Source: Isoetes taiwanensis
Lineage: Eukaryota > Streptophyta > Lycopodiopsida > Isoetales > Isoetaceae
DNA: 64,000 bases
Assembly: GCA_021234155.1 (NCBI GenBank)
Contig: JAJEKV010000027.1
Span: 11,918,716-11,982,715, forward strand
Direction of reading: 5' to 3'
Below, piece by piece: positions 1 to 11,324 of the stretch. Under the pieces are notes generated by a model. That model did not search any database. It was not told the DNA's origin and was given only the letters and a program-made list of their open reading frames with translations. Position 1 is the first letter of the stretch; each line of letters starts with the position of its first letter. Made by a program: the position numbers and the translations under genes.

Positions 1-237
1 AAGAAATGCCCTGTTAGACTGTTATGTGTCTTCTCCCCGATCGGCCAAGGAATCCAGTGTTTCTTATTTATGAGCAATATGTGTTTTGCTGCGGAAGAGA
101 TGTGACAGATTTTTTCAGGAGGGAAGCGTTTTACTTTCAGGTAGATGATCCGACAGATTTGGCCTTGAAGAATGCTGACTATGGCGATGAATCCTTCAGC
201 CGGATCATGGGTTTTTTGTGGCGCCCTTTTAGATCAT

Positions 238-342
238 AAAGCTACCCTATCCTAGGTTGCTCGGGAAAATTCGTACGTAGACATGACCTTTTACATCATA
301 ATGCTACCCTATTGTAGGTTGCCCGGGAAAATTCGCATGTGT
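238..342. repeat. Diverged direct duplication of about 40 bp
   Basis: Two copies of a 40-bp segment starting GCTACCCTAT and containing GGTTGC(T/C)CGGGAAAATTCG lie at about 238-278 and 299-340, separated by 20 bp. They share most positions. No coding or transposon signature is visible here. The stretch from 345 to about 870 holds no gene I can support. Confidence 0.6.
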
Positions 343-879
343 AACCTGCAGTTCTATTTTATGCCAAGTAGAAAACATTAAATGCCAAAATAGAATAAGG
401 CAGATATTCTTTAATTATCAACGTCTATATAACTAGCATTTATGGCGTATCCGAGCCATGGCATTTATGGCGTTATCATAGCTTATGGAAAGAAGCGTCC
501 TTGAGTTGTTGATATAAAAAACTGCCATCTAGCGGATTTAAAGCTTTGAGCTGCAAAAGGCCGCTGCAAAAGGTGTGACATCTTGGACAGCACTGCATGT
601 TTTCAAGCAGCACTGCAAATTTTCAAGCAACCCTGCGTACACCTATTAGTGAAACTATTGCAGCAAGAGGGTTGTTGCATCTGCATTGCTAGTCACGCCC
701 ACCTCCCTCATTGTTGCAAATTTAAGGGCTCATGTGAATCCTGCATTAGGCTCCTAGAAATAACAAAGGAAGGACTTGTCATATCCAAACTTATTTGCCA
801 GATACAATTCGAATTTCTGTTAGATCTAAAAATACAAAACCACACAGGTTAGTCATGATAATTAGAAGAGAATCGTGGT

Positions 880-1316
880 TGTTGATATTAAAGAACCATT
901 GAATGGTTTAAGATAGAATTATAAGTTTATTTCATAGTAAGGCACGACGTGCCCTACTTTCTCTGGCTAGACCTTGGAGGTGGCCGTATTGTCCCTAATA
1001 AATCAAGCAGTAGTTAATTCGGTTAATGCACCTCCGAAGGGGAGTGATCTCTAAGTGTCATAAAGGCCGAACTTCCTCTCTGATGTAAGTAATAATAGTC
1101 AATCCTTTTTTAAACAGTAACTTGTGCACTGTAGCAATCAATGGTTATGAATGAATAATTGAACTCTTTCAATTGTTACAAGCTAAGTGCGCTTGCTATG
1201 TCATTAGGACCATTGTATTGCAACTAGAGTTGATCAATACTAGTGTAATAAGCTATATTGTGAGTAAAATATTAGCACCATAGTGACAAGAGAAATTTAT
1301 CATTGGTATCAGGGCC
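880..1316 (+). repeat. 3' part of a copia LTR plus primer-binding site
   Basis: The sequence TTGGTATCAGGGCC at 1303-1316 closely matches the plant Ty1/copia primer-binding site (TGGTATCAGAGC, initiator tRNA-Met). It follows a CA dinucleotide at 1301-1302, the usual LTR end. The gag start codon follows at 1329. The 5' limit of the LTR near 880 is a guess, because no second LTR is present for comparison. Confidence 0.5.
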
Positions 1317-1734
1317 AGGTTGTAAAACATGTCAACTAGATTTGGTGCTAATTTGTTGAATTCCATTGAAGTGTTTAAGGGTGGAAATGGCCAAACTTCA
1401 ATGGAATTCAACAAATTAGCTATTCAAATGATTAGAACTGAGTTTGCGCAAGATAAGATAGGCCAAGATGATGATGATACCTCTAAGGTTTTACATGCTG
1501 GAAAATATAAGTAGAAAAAAACAAACAATAGAATTAACAAAAGAAGAATCGGACCATTGTTGATGATCTCATATTCAAGAGCTGAAAGGACAGTGACGGC
1601 ATCCTAAAAAATGCTTAAAACTCGCAAAGGAAAAAAAGGAGGATATGTGCAGCTTGGAAATGGAGATTCGCAAGAAATAGAAGATGTAGAGATGTTGGAA
1701 TTATTTTACATTGAAGGGAAGAGTGTGCAACTTG

Positions 1735-1818
1735 AATATGTAGCATAATAACCGGGGGTTTTCTTTGTGTTTTTGTACGCTTTTCACTAAGGTTTTCCTA
1801 TGATTTCGTGATGTATTC
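1735..1818. repeat. 80-bp dispersed repeat, also at 37349-37431
   Basis: The segment from GAATATGTAGCATAATAAC to TGTATTCA occurs here and at 37349-37431 with few differences. Here it directly abuts the MITE. It may be part of a larger, unrecognised element. Confidence 0.6.
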
Positions 1819-2151
1819 ACACGGGGGGTGACTCCGGGCATCGAGAGCTGTCGGATTGGCATATTCGCCCCTTATTCCATAATCTACACCGTACGTAAAA
1901 TTCCTCGTTTGTGGGGTATGCAAGTACAAGATTTGCTATACTGTATAATAAGATTCGCAAAATACTATAAGATTTCAACCGGAATACTATATGGTGTTGA
2001 TTTCGTACGTCCAAAATACAATTATGAGGGCTCTCGCTGCCCTACGTCACCCCCCGTGTGAATATGCACCCAAACCAAAGGGGGTTTAAGGGGGATTTTA
2101 ATTTAAATGTGTTGGACCCAATGGTTGTGTTAATTAATGTCAATGGTAAAA
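1815..2151. mobile_element. Foldback MITE, truncated copy of the 39829-40260 family
   Basis: The inverted ends at 1815-1850 and 2027-2063 pair as ATTCACACGGGGGGTGAC against its complement, followed by further matching bases. Downstream, 2064-2151 matches the outer arm of the full copy at 40160-40260 (CACCCAAACCAAAGGGGGTTT, then AATTTAAA and GTGTTAATTAATG). The left outer arm is missing. The element sits inside the copia remnant, so it is younger than that insertion. Confidence 0.7.
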
Positions 2152-2589
2152 TGCATTGTGTGTAACAGGATTAGTTAGAATTTAATTTCAGTATGCCAAC
2201 TTGTAGATCTGGACTATAAAGTGGCCTTTATAAAAAGACTGTAATGTAAAGTGTTCTACAATAATGAAATTAAATTTATTGTGAAAAGAGTTGGTAATCT
2301 CTACGGATTGCTTCAGGATCACTTTCCAAGCATTAATCACATTGCTTGCCCATCCATTAAAACTTGGCATGAAAGTTTGTCTCATGTGAATGCAAAAACA
2401 ATTGAGTTATTGATTAAGAAGGGATTAATCAATGCCGCAGAGAATTAAATGGGATGATTTTGTGTGTGTAGGCTGCATTCTTGGAAAATATAACAAGCTG
2501 TCTTTTAAGAAGTCTTTCAAGAGGGCAAAAGGGATCCTTGATTTAGTGCACACAGACTTATGTGGTCCACTAAATGTAATTATGTTTCT

Positions 2590-4500
2590 AGAAATACCTT
2601 ATGGGTAATTTAAATTGACGACCAAAGGCATTGAGAGCTCAGGTGGAGTCCATTGATATCCTTTTGCCCTACACCATAAAACACAAACATATAGCCTTCT
2701 ACACAAAAGATCACACACTTAGAGTACCACTAAATCCAGAAACATCATACTACAATGCATAATCCATAGTCAAAAAATATCCTTATGCAACCTCATGCAA
2801 ATAGGCTGCAAATGAGCCCCTTACTGATGCTAAATAATGCAGCACCATTTTTCAATATGAATAGTCCAAATCACACATCAAGCAGCATCAAATGGCATAT
2901 TCTATCATCCAACCTCCCAAAGTTTTTTTACCTATTTGATTGACTACGAAATAAAATATGGAACAAAATAATACTATTTTTTTTGTTGGACATTCAGAGA
3001 TCCACCAGGGTTGTTGCATTCATAGTAGTATTTTGTTGTCTATTAGGTAGCTATACAAATCGTTCTTACTCCAACACCTGTAGAATGCAAAGCGCACTAG
3101 GGAAGCCTTGTGGCGCAATTTCTTGGCAAACACGGCATAAGAAATGCTGAAGCCATATGATCTACGATATATATGAAATGTGGCATCTTGTAAAATTTTG
3201 CAGAATTCTAGAATGGGGCTCGCATGAAACCAACAAACCGCCCGAATACCAAAGGACTTCCTTAACAAAACTAGGATCGAGGACGAAGGTCACAGGATGA
3301 AGGCTAAAGAAGAGCCAAGGCCGAGAAAGGACATGCCACAGCATGAAAGAAACGCCAAATTGGTCAAACCAAGCAGGGAGAAGCCCCTCCCCTACCTGGA
3401 TTCAAATCAAAGAGAATAAGGTACTGACTAGACTAGGCTTCTCATTCATCTCAGCAGATTTTCTACAATGGTGGATAGTGGGTAGCCGCACCCATGCGAA
3501 CTGCCCATGAAAAATAAAGGGAATATCCAATTATATAATTTGGACCCCATAAAATACAATGCTAATAGATGTTTGACTGGTGTACCTGCCGAAAGCTTAT
3601 CACCGGGATTAAAAAACCCCGCCCTTTCAGGTTTTCGAGGAAAAACCCTAGTGATAAGCCTTCGGCAAGGGGCTTGGACAAACGTAAGGCAGAGAAATCG
3701 CTCCCAAAACCCACGAATGGAGAAGTCGAAACAGATGCCGCTCGCCAACTTGTACCTGCACATCACCAACACAAAAGAACGTAACAAACAAACCTCCCAG
3801 AGTGGAGGGGCTGATCACGCATGCCACGCGATAGTAAAACAAAAACCTCGTCAAATAGAGGGGCTGGTCACGAGTGCCAGACGACAAATACAATAAACAA
3901 AGAGGGTTCAAAGAGAATAAGGTACTGCTGAGAGAGAAGAGGAAGCGCCGATGAGACGTTGATGCAGAACCGCGCCTAAAATAGCGAACTCCCAACCAGA
4001 GAAGGCATGCGCCGCATGCATGCATGCAAGACATGCATGCTCGTCCCATTCTAGAATGGTGATCCGATGTCTCGGATCGATGGGATTGCAAACACAGCAC
4101 AAACAGAAATGTGCAATGGCAATGTGCTTTGGACGATGCTTTGGCAGATCTCCAATTCTTGGAGTCTGTACTCAAATCAAATTCCTTGTAATTTATTCTT
4201 GTTTCTAACCCATAAATTAACTTTGTCTCATCCTCCCATATCTCTCAAACAACATGGAATACAAATTCGACTCCAGCATGTGTTCACTAGAAAATTTCTT
4301 CAGGCAGACCAGAAAAGTCGAAAGATTGGGCTAGTTGACAATCAAGGAGTTTGGAAATCAAGAACTTCCTTAACCTGATTTGCTTAATTATCTCGTTAAG
4401 CAAATCAGGAACTTCCTTAACCTGCGACCCTGTCTGCAACCCCGGATCAAGATTATGTAAAGGTTCGTATCAGGTTCAATACCCTCTTCAATGATTTTCC
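2590..4500. other. Gene-free stretch
   Basis: I see no supported gene. There is a diverged tandem duplication of about 55 bp at 3788-3900 (AAACCTC...GAGGGGCTG repeated). The string AGAGAATAAGGTACTG occurs at about 3411 and again at about 3911. The open frames here show no recognisable domain. Confidence 0.5.
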
Positions 4501-4770
4501 AACCAAATTCTTTATAGAAATGAATGTGTACAGAACTATGCTCATATGGCCTTTTTTGCAGTTTCATATGTTCACACCTATAAGGAGATTATGCATCCAG
4601 TTTTAATTCCTAATGACACAGGAAGTATGTTGCCTCCAATGACAAGAAGACCACCAGGTCGTCCACGGACCAAGAGAATCCGCACTGAGGAAGAGGTGAA
4701 AGAAGTGCATCATTGCATCATTGCATTTTTGGATTCAGATTCTACAGGGGAGATTATAAGGGAGTTTGTA
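4501..4770 (+). pseudogene. Mutator-like (MULE) transposase C-terminal fragment
   Basis: One open frame reads through LYRNECVQNYAHMAFFAVSY and then HPVLIP and LPP. It ends in a basic PPGRPRTKRIR tail, an AT-hook-like motif. This order is typical of the end of MuDR/FAR1-type transposases in plants, just after the SWIM zinc finger. No DDE domain, SWIM motif or MULE terminal repeat is visible, so only the last 90 or so codons survive. The 30-bp tandem repeat begins about 90 bp downstream. Confidence 0.65.
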
Positions 4771-4863
4771 GTTCAATGATGGCATTTCATAAATTCTGGT
4801 TTAGGTTTACTGTTACCCTGTTACGTTTACATGGAAAGGGCATTTCTGTCACGTTTACATGGA

Positions 4864-5000
4864 AAGGGCATTCCATAAATTCTGATAAAACTTAAGGGCA
4901 TTCCATAAATTCTGATAAAACTTAAGGGCATTTCATAAATTCTGATAAAACTTAAGGGCATTTCATAAATTCTGATAAAACATAAGGGCATCCTATTGAA
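4864..5000. repeat. 30-bp tandem repeat, four full units
   Basis: Four consecutive 30-bp units start at 4864, 4894, 4924 and 4954. Each begins AAGGGCATT(C/T)CATAAATT and ends with TGATAAAAC(T/A)T. Units differ at one or two positions. Degenerate copies of AAGGGCAT continue to about 5110. Confidence 0.9.
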
Positions 5001-5147
5001 CATGAAAAACAATCCTAGATACGTATACGCCCCTTAGGGGCATTTCATTAAAAAATGAAAACTTAAGGGCATATTGGAAAATAGTTGAAAACATAAGGGC
5101 ATTTGGGAGTTTTTCCCTATTATTAAAACTTTGTTTTAATGGTCTAG

Positions 5148-5170
5148 ATGGTATAGCCCATCTATACCAT
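5148..5170. promoter_or_regulatory. Stem-loop ATGGTATAG/CTATACCAT upstream of the older DUF7869-type gene
   Basis: A perfect 9-bp inverted repeat, ATGGTATAG and CTATACCAT, flanks a 5-bp loop. Its outer half resembles the GGTATA...TATACC palindrome repeated inside the 15.3-kb element. It is a single copy, so the link is only suggestive. Confidence 0.35.
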
Positions 5171-5378
5171 TTTAACTTCTGTTATATCAAATGAACGAGT
5201 TAGAGAGCAGAAGAGGCCCACATTTGTATACTATATTCTTTGTGAAGTAGTGTCTTGTCTGAAATGAATTTCAGAACATAAATATCAACCTGGCAAACCA
5301 GTCGAATCGTCAATTGTTTTCCAAAAAACAGAATTCTTCAGACAATTCCATATGTCTTTCAAACCCTGGTCGCATATC

Positions 5379-5606
5379 GATCGCGACGATGATCTTCGTC
5401 AGAGCAAACTGATACTAATTTAATGTCGTTGCTTGAACAGGTCTGCTCGTGTCCTCAGTTAGATCGCCACGACGATCTTCATCAGCTTTCAACAAGTATA
5501 TCTCAGCATTGTAGCAAACGTGTTTTAGCATTGGAGCAAACGTGTCTTAACATTGGAGTGAACTTGTACAAGCCCGACAGTCCTCAGCTAGATCGCGGCG
5601 GCGATC
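5379..5606. promoter_or_regulatory. Three GATCGC..CGATC palindrome-like sites before the older DUF7869-type gene
   Basis: Sites lie at 5379-5394, 5462-5477 and 5591-5606. The third, GATCGCGGCGGCGATC, has perfect 6-bp arms. The second has 5-bp arms, and the first is imperfect. The last two share the lead-in GTCCTCAG(T/C)TAGATCGC. They lie within 350 bp upstream of the presumed start at 5720, so a regulatory or protein-binding role is possible. This is inference. Confidence 0.35.
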
Positions 5607-5719
5607 TTGAGCAGCTCTAGCTTCTCCTGCTATTCAACTTTTTCTTCAGAAGAGCATTTAGTACTTCATATCATCGCCACCGCGATTTCTAATAGCACTA
5701 TTGGCCTTGTCAATTCAAG

Positions 5720-8700
5720 ATGGCTGAATCAAGATCCATATTATTCAATGGTGTCAAAGTTGACGAGGGCAAAGTACATGGCTTCAACAAACATCACAAT
5801 TTGCCCTTGCCCGGGGGCACCGTGGTAGTGTCTATAGATAAGATTGTGGATGGAAGCATACCTTTGCCATATCCGGAAGCCGAGATTTCAACACTCGGAG
5901 ATTCTCTCGGGAGTTTCATTTTATGACCTGTTAGTTGTATAGCGTCCCTTGCGCCCGAAGATGACATATCCACTTCGCCAGCGCAGTTAAAAAAAAAATA
6001 ACTGACAGGATGACGAAGAGGAGGAAGGTCCGTTCAAGCAAACATGTGGTGATAAAGGCATTTCAAGAGATGAGCTGATGGAGAGGAACTGCATGCTGAT
6101 GCATGACTGCTGCAATATGCCTTATGCACATGGGGTGATCATCTTCACTGATCCTAACCAGGCAGTGGGTGACATAAGGTTAGGGGAAGACTTCCTAGCT
6201 GCTACCGTGATGAAGATGTGTCCTATGCCAGAGAAGCCGTCTATGAGATGCCAAGCTTGTGCTGAAATGCCGCAACTGCACGACTTGGTCAGGTGGTCCA
6301 ATGCCTTGGTGTTAGTAAACAATATCACAGTATCGACATTCATAAAGGCTGTGAAAGAACAGAACATCGAGACGGAACCCTATGCAATGCAAGTGGAAGT
6401 TGCTAAGACTCGAAAGAGGTCTTATAAAATGGTGAATGGAATACCACGAACACCTGCTACCCCATGTAAGGCTGATAAGAAGATCACTGCGGCTTCTATT
6501 CTAGACTTCAAATCTACGATTTGCTGCATTCGGAGATGTTGTGCCAGTTTCTCCACCTACGAGATCAAGTGCATGCGAAGTTTCTTTTGGAACATGAGTG
6601 CTGCGGACAGAACCAATTTTGCTTATAACATGCTTGAACTTTGCTCAGAAAATGGGCAGGTTCGGAAGGTGATTCTAAATAACAAGCAAGTATGCCTGAA
6701 AGCATGGCACAAAGCTGTCGACATCCCAATGTCGACTTTCTATAAGTGGCGTAAACTTTTTCTTGCTGGTCATAGAGTTGTTGAACATGGTAATAGGGGC
6801 TCAAAGAAACCAAGGTCGCGCACTCTAGCAGGAAATGCCCTACTATTTATGTACATAGACGAGAATGCAGAGACGATGCCCCACAGGTCGAAAATCACTA
6901 ATGAAGGTGTGAGAGCGAATGTGAAGAGCAACGAAAAGTTTAGTGGCCCCGGCGGGCCATTTGACCACATATTACAGGTTCAGGCCGTGACGGCCGGCTT
7001 GAATAGGATGCCTTACCTATGGACTACCTGCAGATTCGCCATTTCGTGGCACTTTATTGCCTGTTACGACATTAGAATGGCCAATTAGATGTTTGCTAAT
7101 TGGAGTGGTATCAACTTTGGGGCCAATTTAGTCCCAAGTGAGAACTAGATATGCTTATGGAATGGCCATTTAGGCCACTTGCCCAAATCTTGTAATGCCT
7201 TAAGTTCGCCAAATCTTAACTCATTAAGAGGCCCCCTCATAAATTCGTCACTTATGGGGGGCCAACATTATTAGAAATTATTATCCCTAAATATATCTAC
7301 CAACTAAGAATAATCCTGCTCTTTTAGAAAATCAAACGTCGAGGCACTTTTCAATCCTCTTTACAAAGACTCCGGCATCTGATTTCTTATTCTCCCTATC
7401 AGCAATATGCGCATTACTGAAATACATGGCGTATAAATTCAAATTCATACAACATGTAACTTAAATACATTTATATAGGGTAGCGACTTCTTTATGCTTG
7501 GGCAACTAGCTCTATATTTAAAAAGAATCTAGCTAAAAATCGCCATTTGAGCTACACATTGTTAGATATTTGGCTCAAAAATTGCCAATTGGGTTGCAGT
7601 CACATTAGAAAAAAATTAGGAAAAATGGCCAGTTTAGGCTACACTTTTGGGGGCATATTTTACAAGGAATGGCCAATTCATTATACTTATACAAAATTAT
7701 AGGTCCTTTAAAAATTTTCCTGGTGAAGAGGCTCCCTTCTGTCCTAACAAAGGACATTCTCCATGAGGTAGATGCCGGTGTTATGGAGATGACAGGCAAG
7801 CACATCTCCCCATCTTCATTCTTAGGCGGGTTGAAGTTACACCACCCAGAGGTTGCAATTGCGAAGAGGATAGCTTTCTCCAAGTGCAATAGCTGTATTG
7901 TAATAAAAGAGAAAATGGCTATGACAAGAGATCCAATAGAGAGAAGACAATTGCAGATCGAAAAAAAGGCACACATGACAGCCCAGATTTCTTGTAGGAG
8001 CCTGTATTGGTCGTGGAGAGCCTTATTGCATCGTGCTTCATAGTAAGATGGATCAGAACAAGACAATGATACCTAGATTGGACTTGGAGAAATTAGCCAA
8101 ATCAGTGTGGAGAGGAGAACGCTTGAAAGTAAGTGTGACCGGTGCACTGATGCATGGCCACAGTATTGGCGCTCTGGGCCATTTTTCACTAGATTTATGG
8201 AAAGATGATTCTAATTTTCATATTGGTTCCTTGAACCACACACTCAAAACCCTAGGGGATACTTTGAGAGACAACTGGGGGCATTTAAGAGAAGTTGAAC
8301 GCCCTGATTGTGCATGGGGAACATCAATCCTCAACACCACGGCATTGAGGACTAAGAAGGTCAATAGCACTGAACAAGAATTCGTAGCCCCTCCTAGTGC
8401 TCTAGTTCACCTCAAACACCTGCTCAGAAGGCTATATTTACAACTAGACAATTGCTCTGGCCAGAACAAGAACAGATATCTCTTCTCCTACCTTTCTTAT
8501 CTTGTGTGGCTGAGTGTTTTTGATCAGATGCAGCTTAGTTTCATGATGGTCGGCCACACCCATGATGACATTGATGCACTGTTCGGAAATTACTCAACAT
8601 TATTACGTAGGTCGGATGCACTCACCATTCCTGAACTAATGCAGTTATTTCAAGAATGTAGTACCAAAACACCAGCACCGTACCTGGTCACTGAGGTTCC

Positions 8701-9480
8701 TGATTGGAAGTCATTTATGAAAGGATACATTCTAGACAAGAAAGATCGCTTGGTTGGGCACCTGGAGCCCCTGATATTCAAATTTTGCATGAAAGATAGT
8801 TGGCCACTAATGTATTACAAGATGAGGCCAGGGCACCGAGAATGGCTCCCTGACAATGGAATAAGAATGTGGAAGGCAAGTCCTGATGGTATGCCAACAA
8901 TACCTACTGGAGCACCTAAGGCTGTGAAACCATACGATAGCCTCAAGAATATGGGTGTCTTATGATCGTCCATTGCAAAGTACATGATGCATTGGGCAAA
9001 TATATCTCATGGTGGTGTGAACTCTTAGTCTAATGCCTACGTGAATGAGGTTATTGACTACTGGTCGAATCTGATGCATGCACTTGGACAGGCCCCACCC
9101 GGCCTCTATGAAATTAGAGACTTCTGGCCCCTCACTAGACAGTCCGTGCTAATGGAGCCTGAGTGGTCGGCCCTGCAAAGGATAAACCACAGAACAGAGT
9201 TGAAACATTCGACCCATACCCGGATGTCAAGAAAGGTATGCTCTTGCTCATTAGACCAGGAGACTCATCTCCTGCATGGATGGCCTTTGCTGAAGGGGAC
9301 CTTGTACAAGACCCTACTCTTCCTCACTATGAAGAAGTGTTTGTGTCTTGGTGGGAACCGATAGCAAGAACCACTTACGCACAACAATATAGGGACTGCT
9401 GGCACAAAAGGTGGAGGCCAAATCCGACGACAGGCCTCGTTATCAGCATCTCAAAAAGACTATGGTTGGTCAGTCAAGGA
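5720..9480 (+). pseudogene. Older DUF7869-type (putative RNase H-like transposase) gene, decayed and split
   Basis: A candidate first exon starts at 5720. A long frame from 6078 carries the Cys-rich amino half (CCIRRCCASF, RSFFWN, VCLKAWHKA, HGNRG). The domain core continues at 7810-8960 with FSKCNSC, KMDQNKT, LQLDNCSGQNKN and MVGHTHDDID. The end (FDPYPDVKKGM, ISKRLW) lies at 9160-9480. I recognise the layout as the family Pfam calls DUF7869; that assignment is from memory. The spaced Asp residues in MDQ, QLDN and HTHDDID suggest an RNase H fold. Breaks seen: frame changes near 7011, 8012, 9175 and 9440, in-frame stops at 8963 and 9029, and an insertion or intron at 7076-7668. The last codons lie beyond the 15.3-kb insertion at 24793-24883. 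Confidence 0.75.
7076..7668. other. AT-rich insert or intron in the older DUF7869-type gene
   Basis: Coding similarity stops at about 7076 (after IRHFVALYCLLRH in the second frame) and resumes after 7668. The insert has GAATGGCCAATT at both edges (7075-7086 and 7663-7674) and many GGCCA or TTGGC strings inside. The repeated edge could be a target duplication. Without intron consensus or clear inverted ends I cannot separate a MITE from an intron. Confidence 0.45.
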
Positions 9481-9483
9481 CAA

Positions 9484-9539
9484 AACAAGGTTTAAAATGA
9501 AACGCACTTATTTAAGAAGTGCGTTTGAAAGATTCCTTT
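9484..9539. repeat. Left terminal inverted repeat and subterminal hairpin
   Basis: The 30-bp repeat is 9484-9513. It overlaps a perfect 10-bp hairpin, AAACGCACTT at 9500-9509 pairing with AAGTGCGTTT at 9517-9526. Then comes GAAAGATTCCTTT (9527-9539), half of the palindrome found whole near the right end. Such subterminal structure is common where a transposase binds. Confidence 0.85.
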
Positions 9540-10099
9540 GAAAATTTTTGAAAGTTCAAAAAAGAGACAAAAAAGGGAGCAGGAAAGATTGTTGAAGACT
9601 TGGTGGTCAATAAATCCCATAAAAAGTAGCAGTTTTATAGAAATGTGTTGGAAAAAAAAAAATCAAAAGAGACAGTTTTGAGGAGGTTAACGCAAATATT
9701 AAAGAACCAACAAATTAATTGTTGTTAAAAAGGAAGCATATGCAGTGTGTCCTTTTGTACAAAAAAACTGCAAATGCCTTTAAAGTGCAATTTACAAAAA
9801 GTAAAAAATAAAGTTTGTGGAAAAGAAGTGGTAGTTGCTGTAATTAGACATTGCTGGAGACAGAATAAGAGAATCCATTTTAACTTTCTTAGTGGATTTC
9901 CAAAACAATACAAAGGGCAAAATGCTGCGAACATTAGAGAACATAAATTACAGTTCCTCGTACAAATCTATACCGACATTTTAAAATTGAAACCTGTCGG
10001 TATAAATTTATATGACGGGAGGTTCCTCCCAGTCTACAGGGCTCCCATCTCCCTTTTGCTTTGTTTCTTGTGATGCCACGAAGCCTGAGACACCTGCTT
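9540..10099. other. Left flank of the element, non-coding
   Basis: I see no supported gene. The stretch is A-rich, with an A-run near 9651-9661. One palindrome copy, GGTATAAATTTATATG, lies at 9999-10014 with a partial CTATACCG at about 9969. It probably forms the 3' flank of the methyltransferase gene that ends at 10100. Confidence 0.5.
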
Positions 10100-10685
10100 C
10101 TAATTCCAATGGTACTGGAACTGGCTGCTTGGGGGCTCTACCTCCACTGGTTCGAGGTCTACAAACTCCACCTCCTCGTCTTTTCTTCCTGTAATAGGAG
10201 GCTGGATTTCAGTGTAGGTGCCTTTGACATCCCCAGCACCATTTTTTGCTCCTAACTCCTCATTTTCATCTGGAAAGGACTCACAGGAGTTTATTCGAGT
10301 CCTGATAAAGCTGATTTTGTCTGGGTCAATGTCAACTGACACCACGTTACGCCCCTGCTTAAGAGCACATATAGCTGTGGTACCAATTCCTGAAAAAGCA
10401 TCCAAAACCCAGTCCCCAAGGCGTGAAAACCATTGTGTCAGATTGTTAATTAGCCTTTGGGGTTTCTGGTGGTGAGACACCACAACGCCTTGCCTCTGCG
10501 GGTCTCTCAGCTTCTGTAAGACGGCGGGGAATTAGAATGCATTGCACGGTGGGGTCTTCTCACCTTGAGTGTTAAAGTGCACCATGGTCTTCTTGGTGTC
10601 AGCGTTGTAGTAGCCTATGTGAAAATGTTCGAAACAGCTGACTAACCATGGACCACCACCATGACCTTTAACGTTTGTCTTCAGC
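10100..10685 (-). pseudogene. Exon 7: methyltransferase SAM-binding motif I and C-terminus
   Basis: The exon begins after CTGCTCTAG. After a short substrate-side segment it has KPQRLINNLTQWF and then VLDAFSGIGTTA, the SAM-binding loop. VVSVDID follows, with the acidic residue that contacts the ribose. The stop codon is TAG at 10102-10100. One in-frame TAA at 10534-10532 is the only break in the exon. A C-to-T change from CAA would explain it. Confidence 0.75.
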
Positions 10686-10734
10686 CTAGAGCAGAAAGAA
10701 AAGGTAAGTCGAAAGTACACGGCCAAGGGACTGC

Positions 10735-10838
10735 TGTATAAATTTATACCGCAGGTCTCCTGCTGTATAAATTTATACCGCGGGGTTCCTGCTGTATAAA
10801 TTTATACAGCAAGGACTGCAGTATAAATTTGTGCAGCA
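10735..10838. repeat. Palindrome array, intron 6 of the methyltransferase gene
   Basis: Four copies of (T/G)GTATAAATTTATA(C)C start at 10735, 10764, 10793 and about 10820, spaced 29, 29 and 27 bp. The third extends to a perfect 22-bp palindrome (10790-10811, TGCTGTATAAATTT...AGCA). The last is degenerate. Flanks repeat CTGCTG or CCTGCTG, so the array grew by tandem duplication of a unit of about 29 bp. Confidence 0.9.
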
Positions 10839-10881
10839 AAATCTTTTTAAAATACAAAAAGCAAGCGACTTCGAGGCTTAC

Positions 10882-11324
10882 CAGATGCAATTTTCAAAGC
10901 CGGCATTGCAGACCATTGAAACGGGTTTTAACACAGACATCATTTGAAGGTCAGAGTGAAAGATTATGACTCTCCAATTTGCCGACAACGTGATGTCCTT
11001 TAGACCATCCAAAAATGCTTTTACTTGCACATGAGTAAAGGCTTCATCATCAAAAACACTGTCCTTGATCTTAAAACCATAGGGAATGTCTGCTATGCAC
11101 AATGTAAAGTTCTGCTTATCCAACAGTGTCTCTAGTTTGGTGCAGTCACCATGTACAACTTTGTACGAGCAGTCCTGGCCATATGTTGTAAATCTTTCGT
11201 AGCCACCCTCAGAACTGCTTTCAGCTACCTGCTTGCCCTGTTCGATGGCTTTTAATCTTTGCCTTTCCTCTTTTGCCCTTCGAACCAGATTCAAGAAGCC
11301 TGCTGGCAGACCTTTCTTCTTGTT
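10882..11324 (-). pseudogene. Exon 6: methyltransferase catalytic motif IV
   Basis: This exon begins after CTTACAG and ends at GTAAGC. It reads KVVHGDCTKL, then a hydrophobic strand and IADIPYGF. The D-I-P-Y quartet fills the slot of the catalytic DPPY motif. Proline and tyrosine are kept, so activity may have been possible. A helix and the strand WRVIIFHSD follow, as in the Rossmann-like fold. Confidence 0.75.

Larger units (their letters stand above)
1329..2583 (+). pseudogene. Ty1/copia remnant A: gag start, protease-region and integrase fragments
   Basis: A gag amino terminus begins at 1329 and resembles the gag start of the copia element at 58234 (both read FGA.LLN.I.VFKG). A short piece at about 1610-1740 resembles the region after the protease of that element (G.VQLGNG). 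A MITE then interrupts it. From about 2230 to 2583 the integrase zinc-finger region resumes with WHESLSH, C..C and HTDLCGPL. It stops there, so the integrase core, RT and RNase H are all missing. Several stops and frame changes show it is dead. Confidence 0.75.

Noticed and set aside
3446-4378. Several overlapping frames of 60-175 codons on both strands
   Set aside because: They overlap each other, are rich in Cys and Ser without pattern, and cover a diverged tandem duplication; nothing supports translation.
9747-10073. Small plus-strand protein of 108 codons
   Set aside because: Low complexity and AT-rich; its end is created by translating a palindrome copy. No domain or neighbour supports it.
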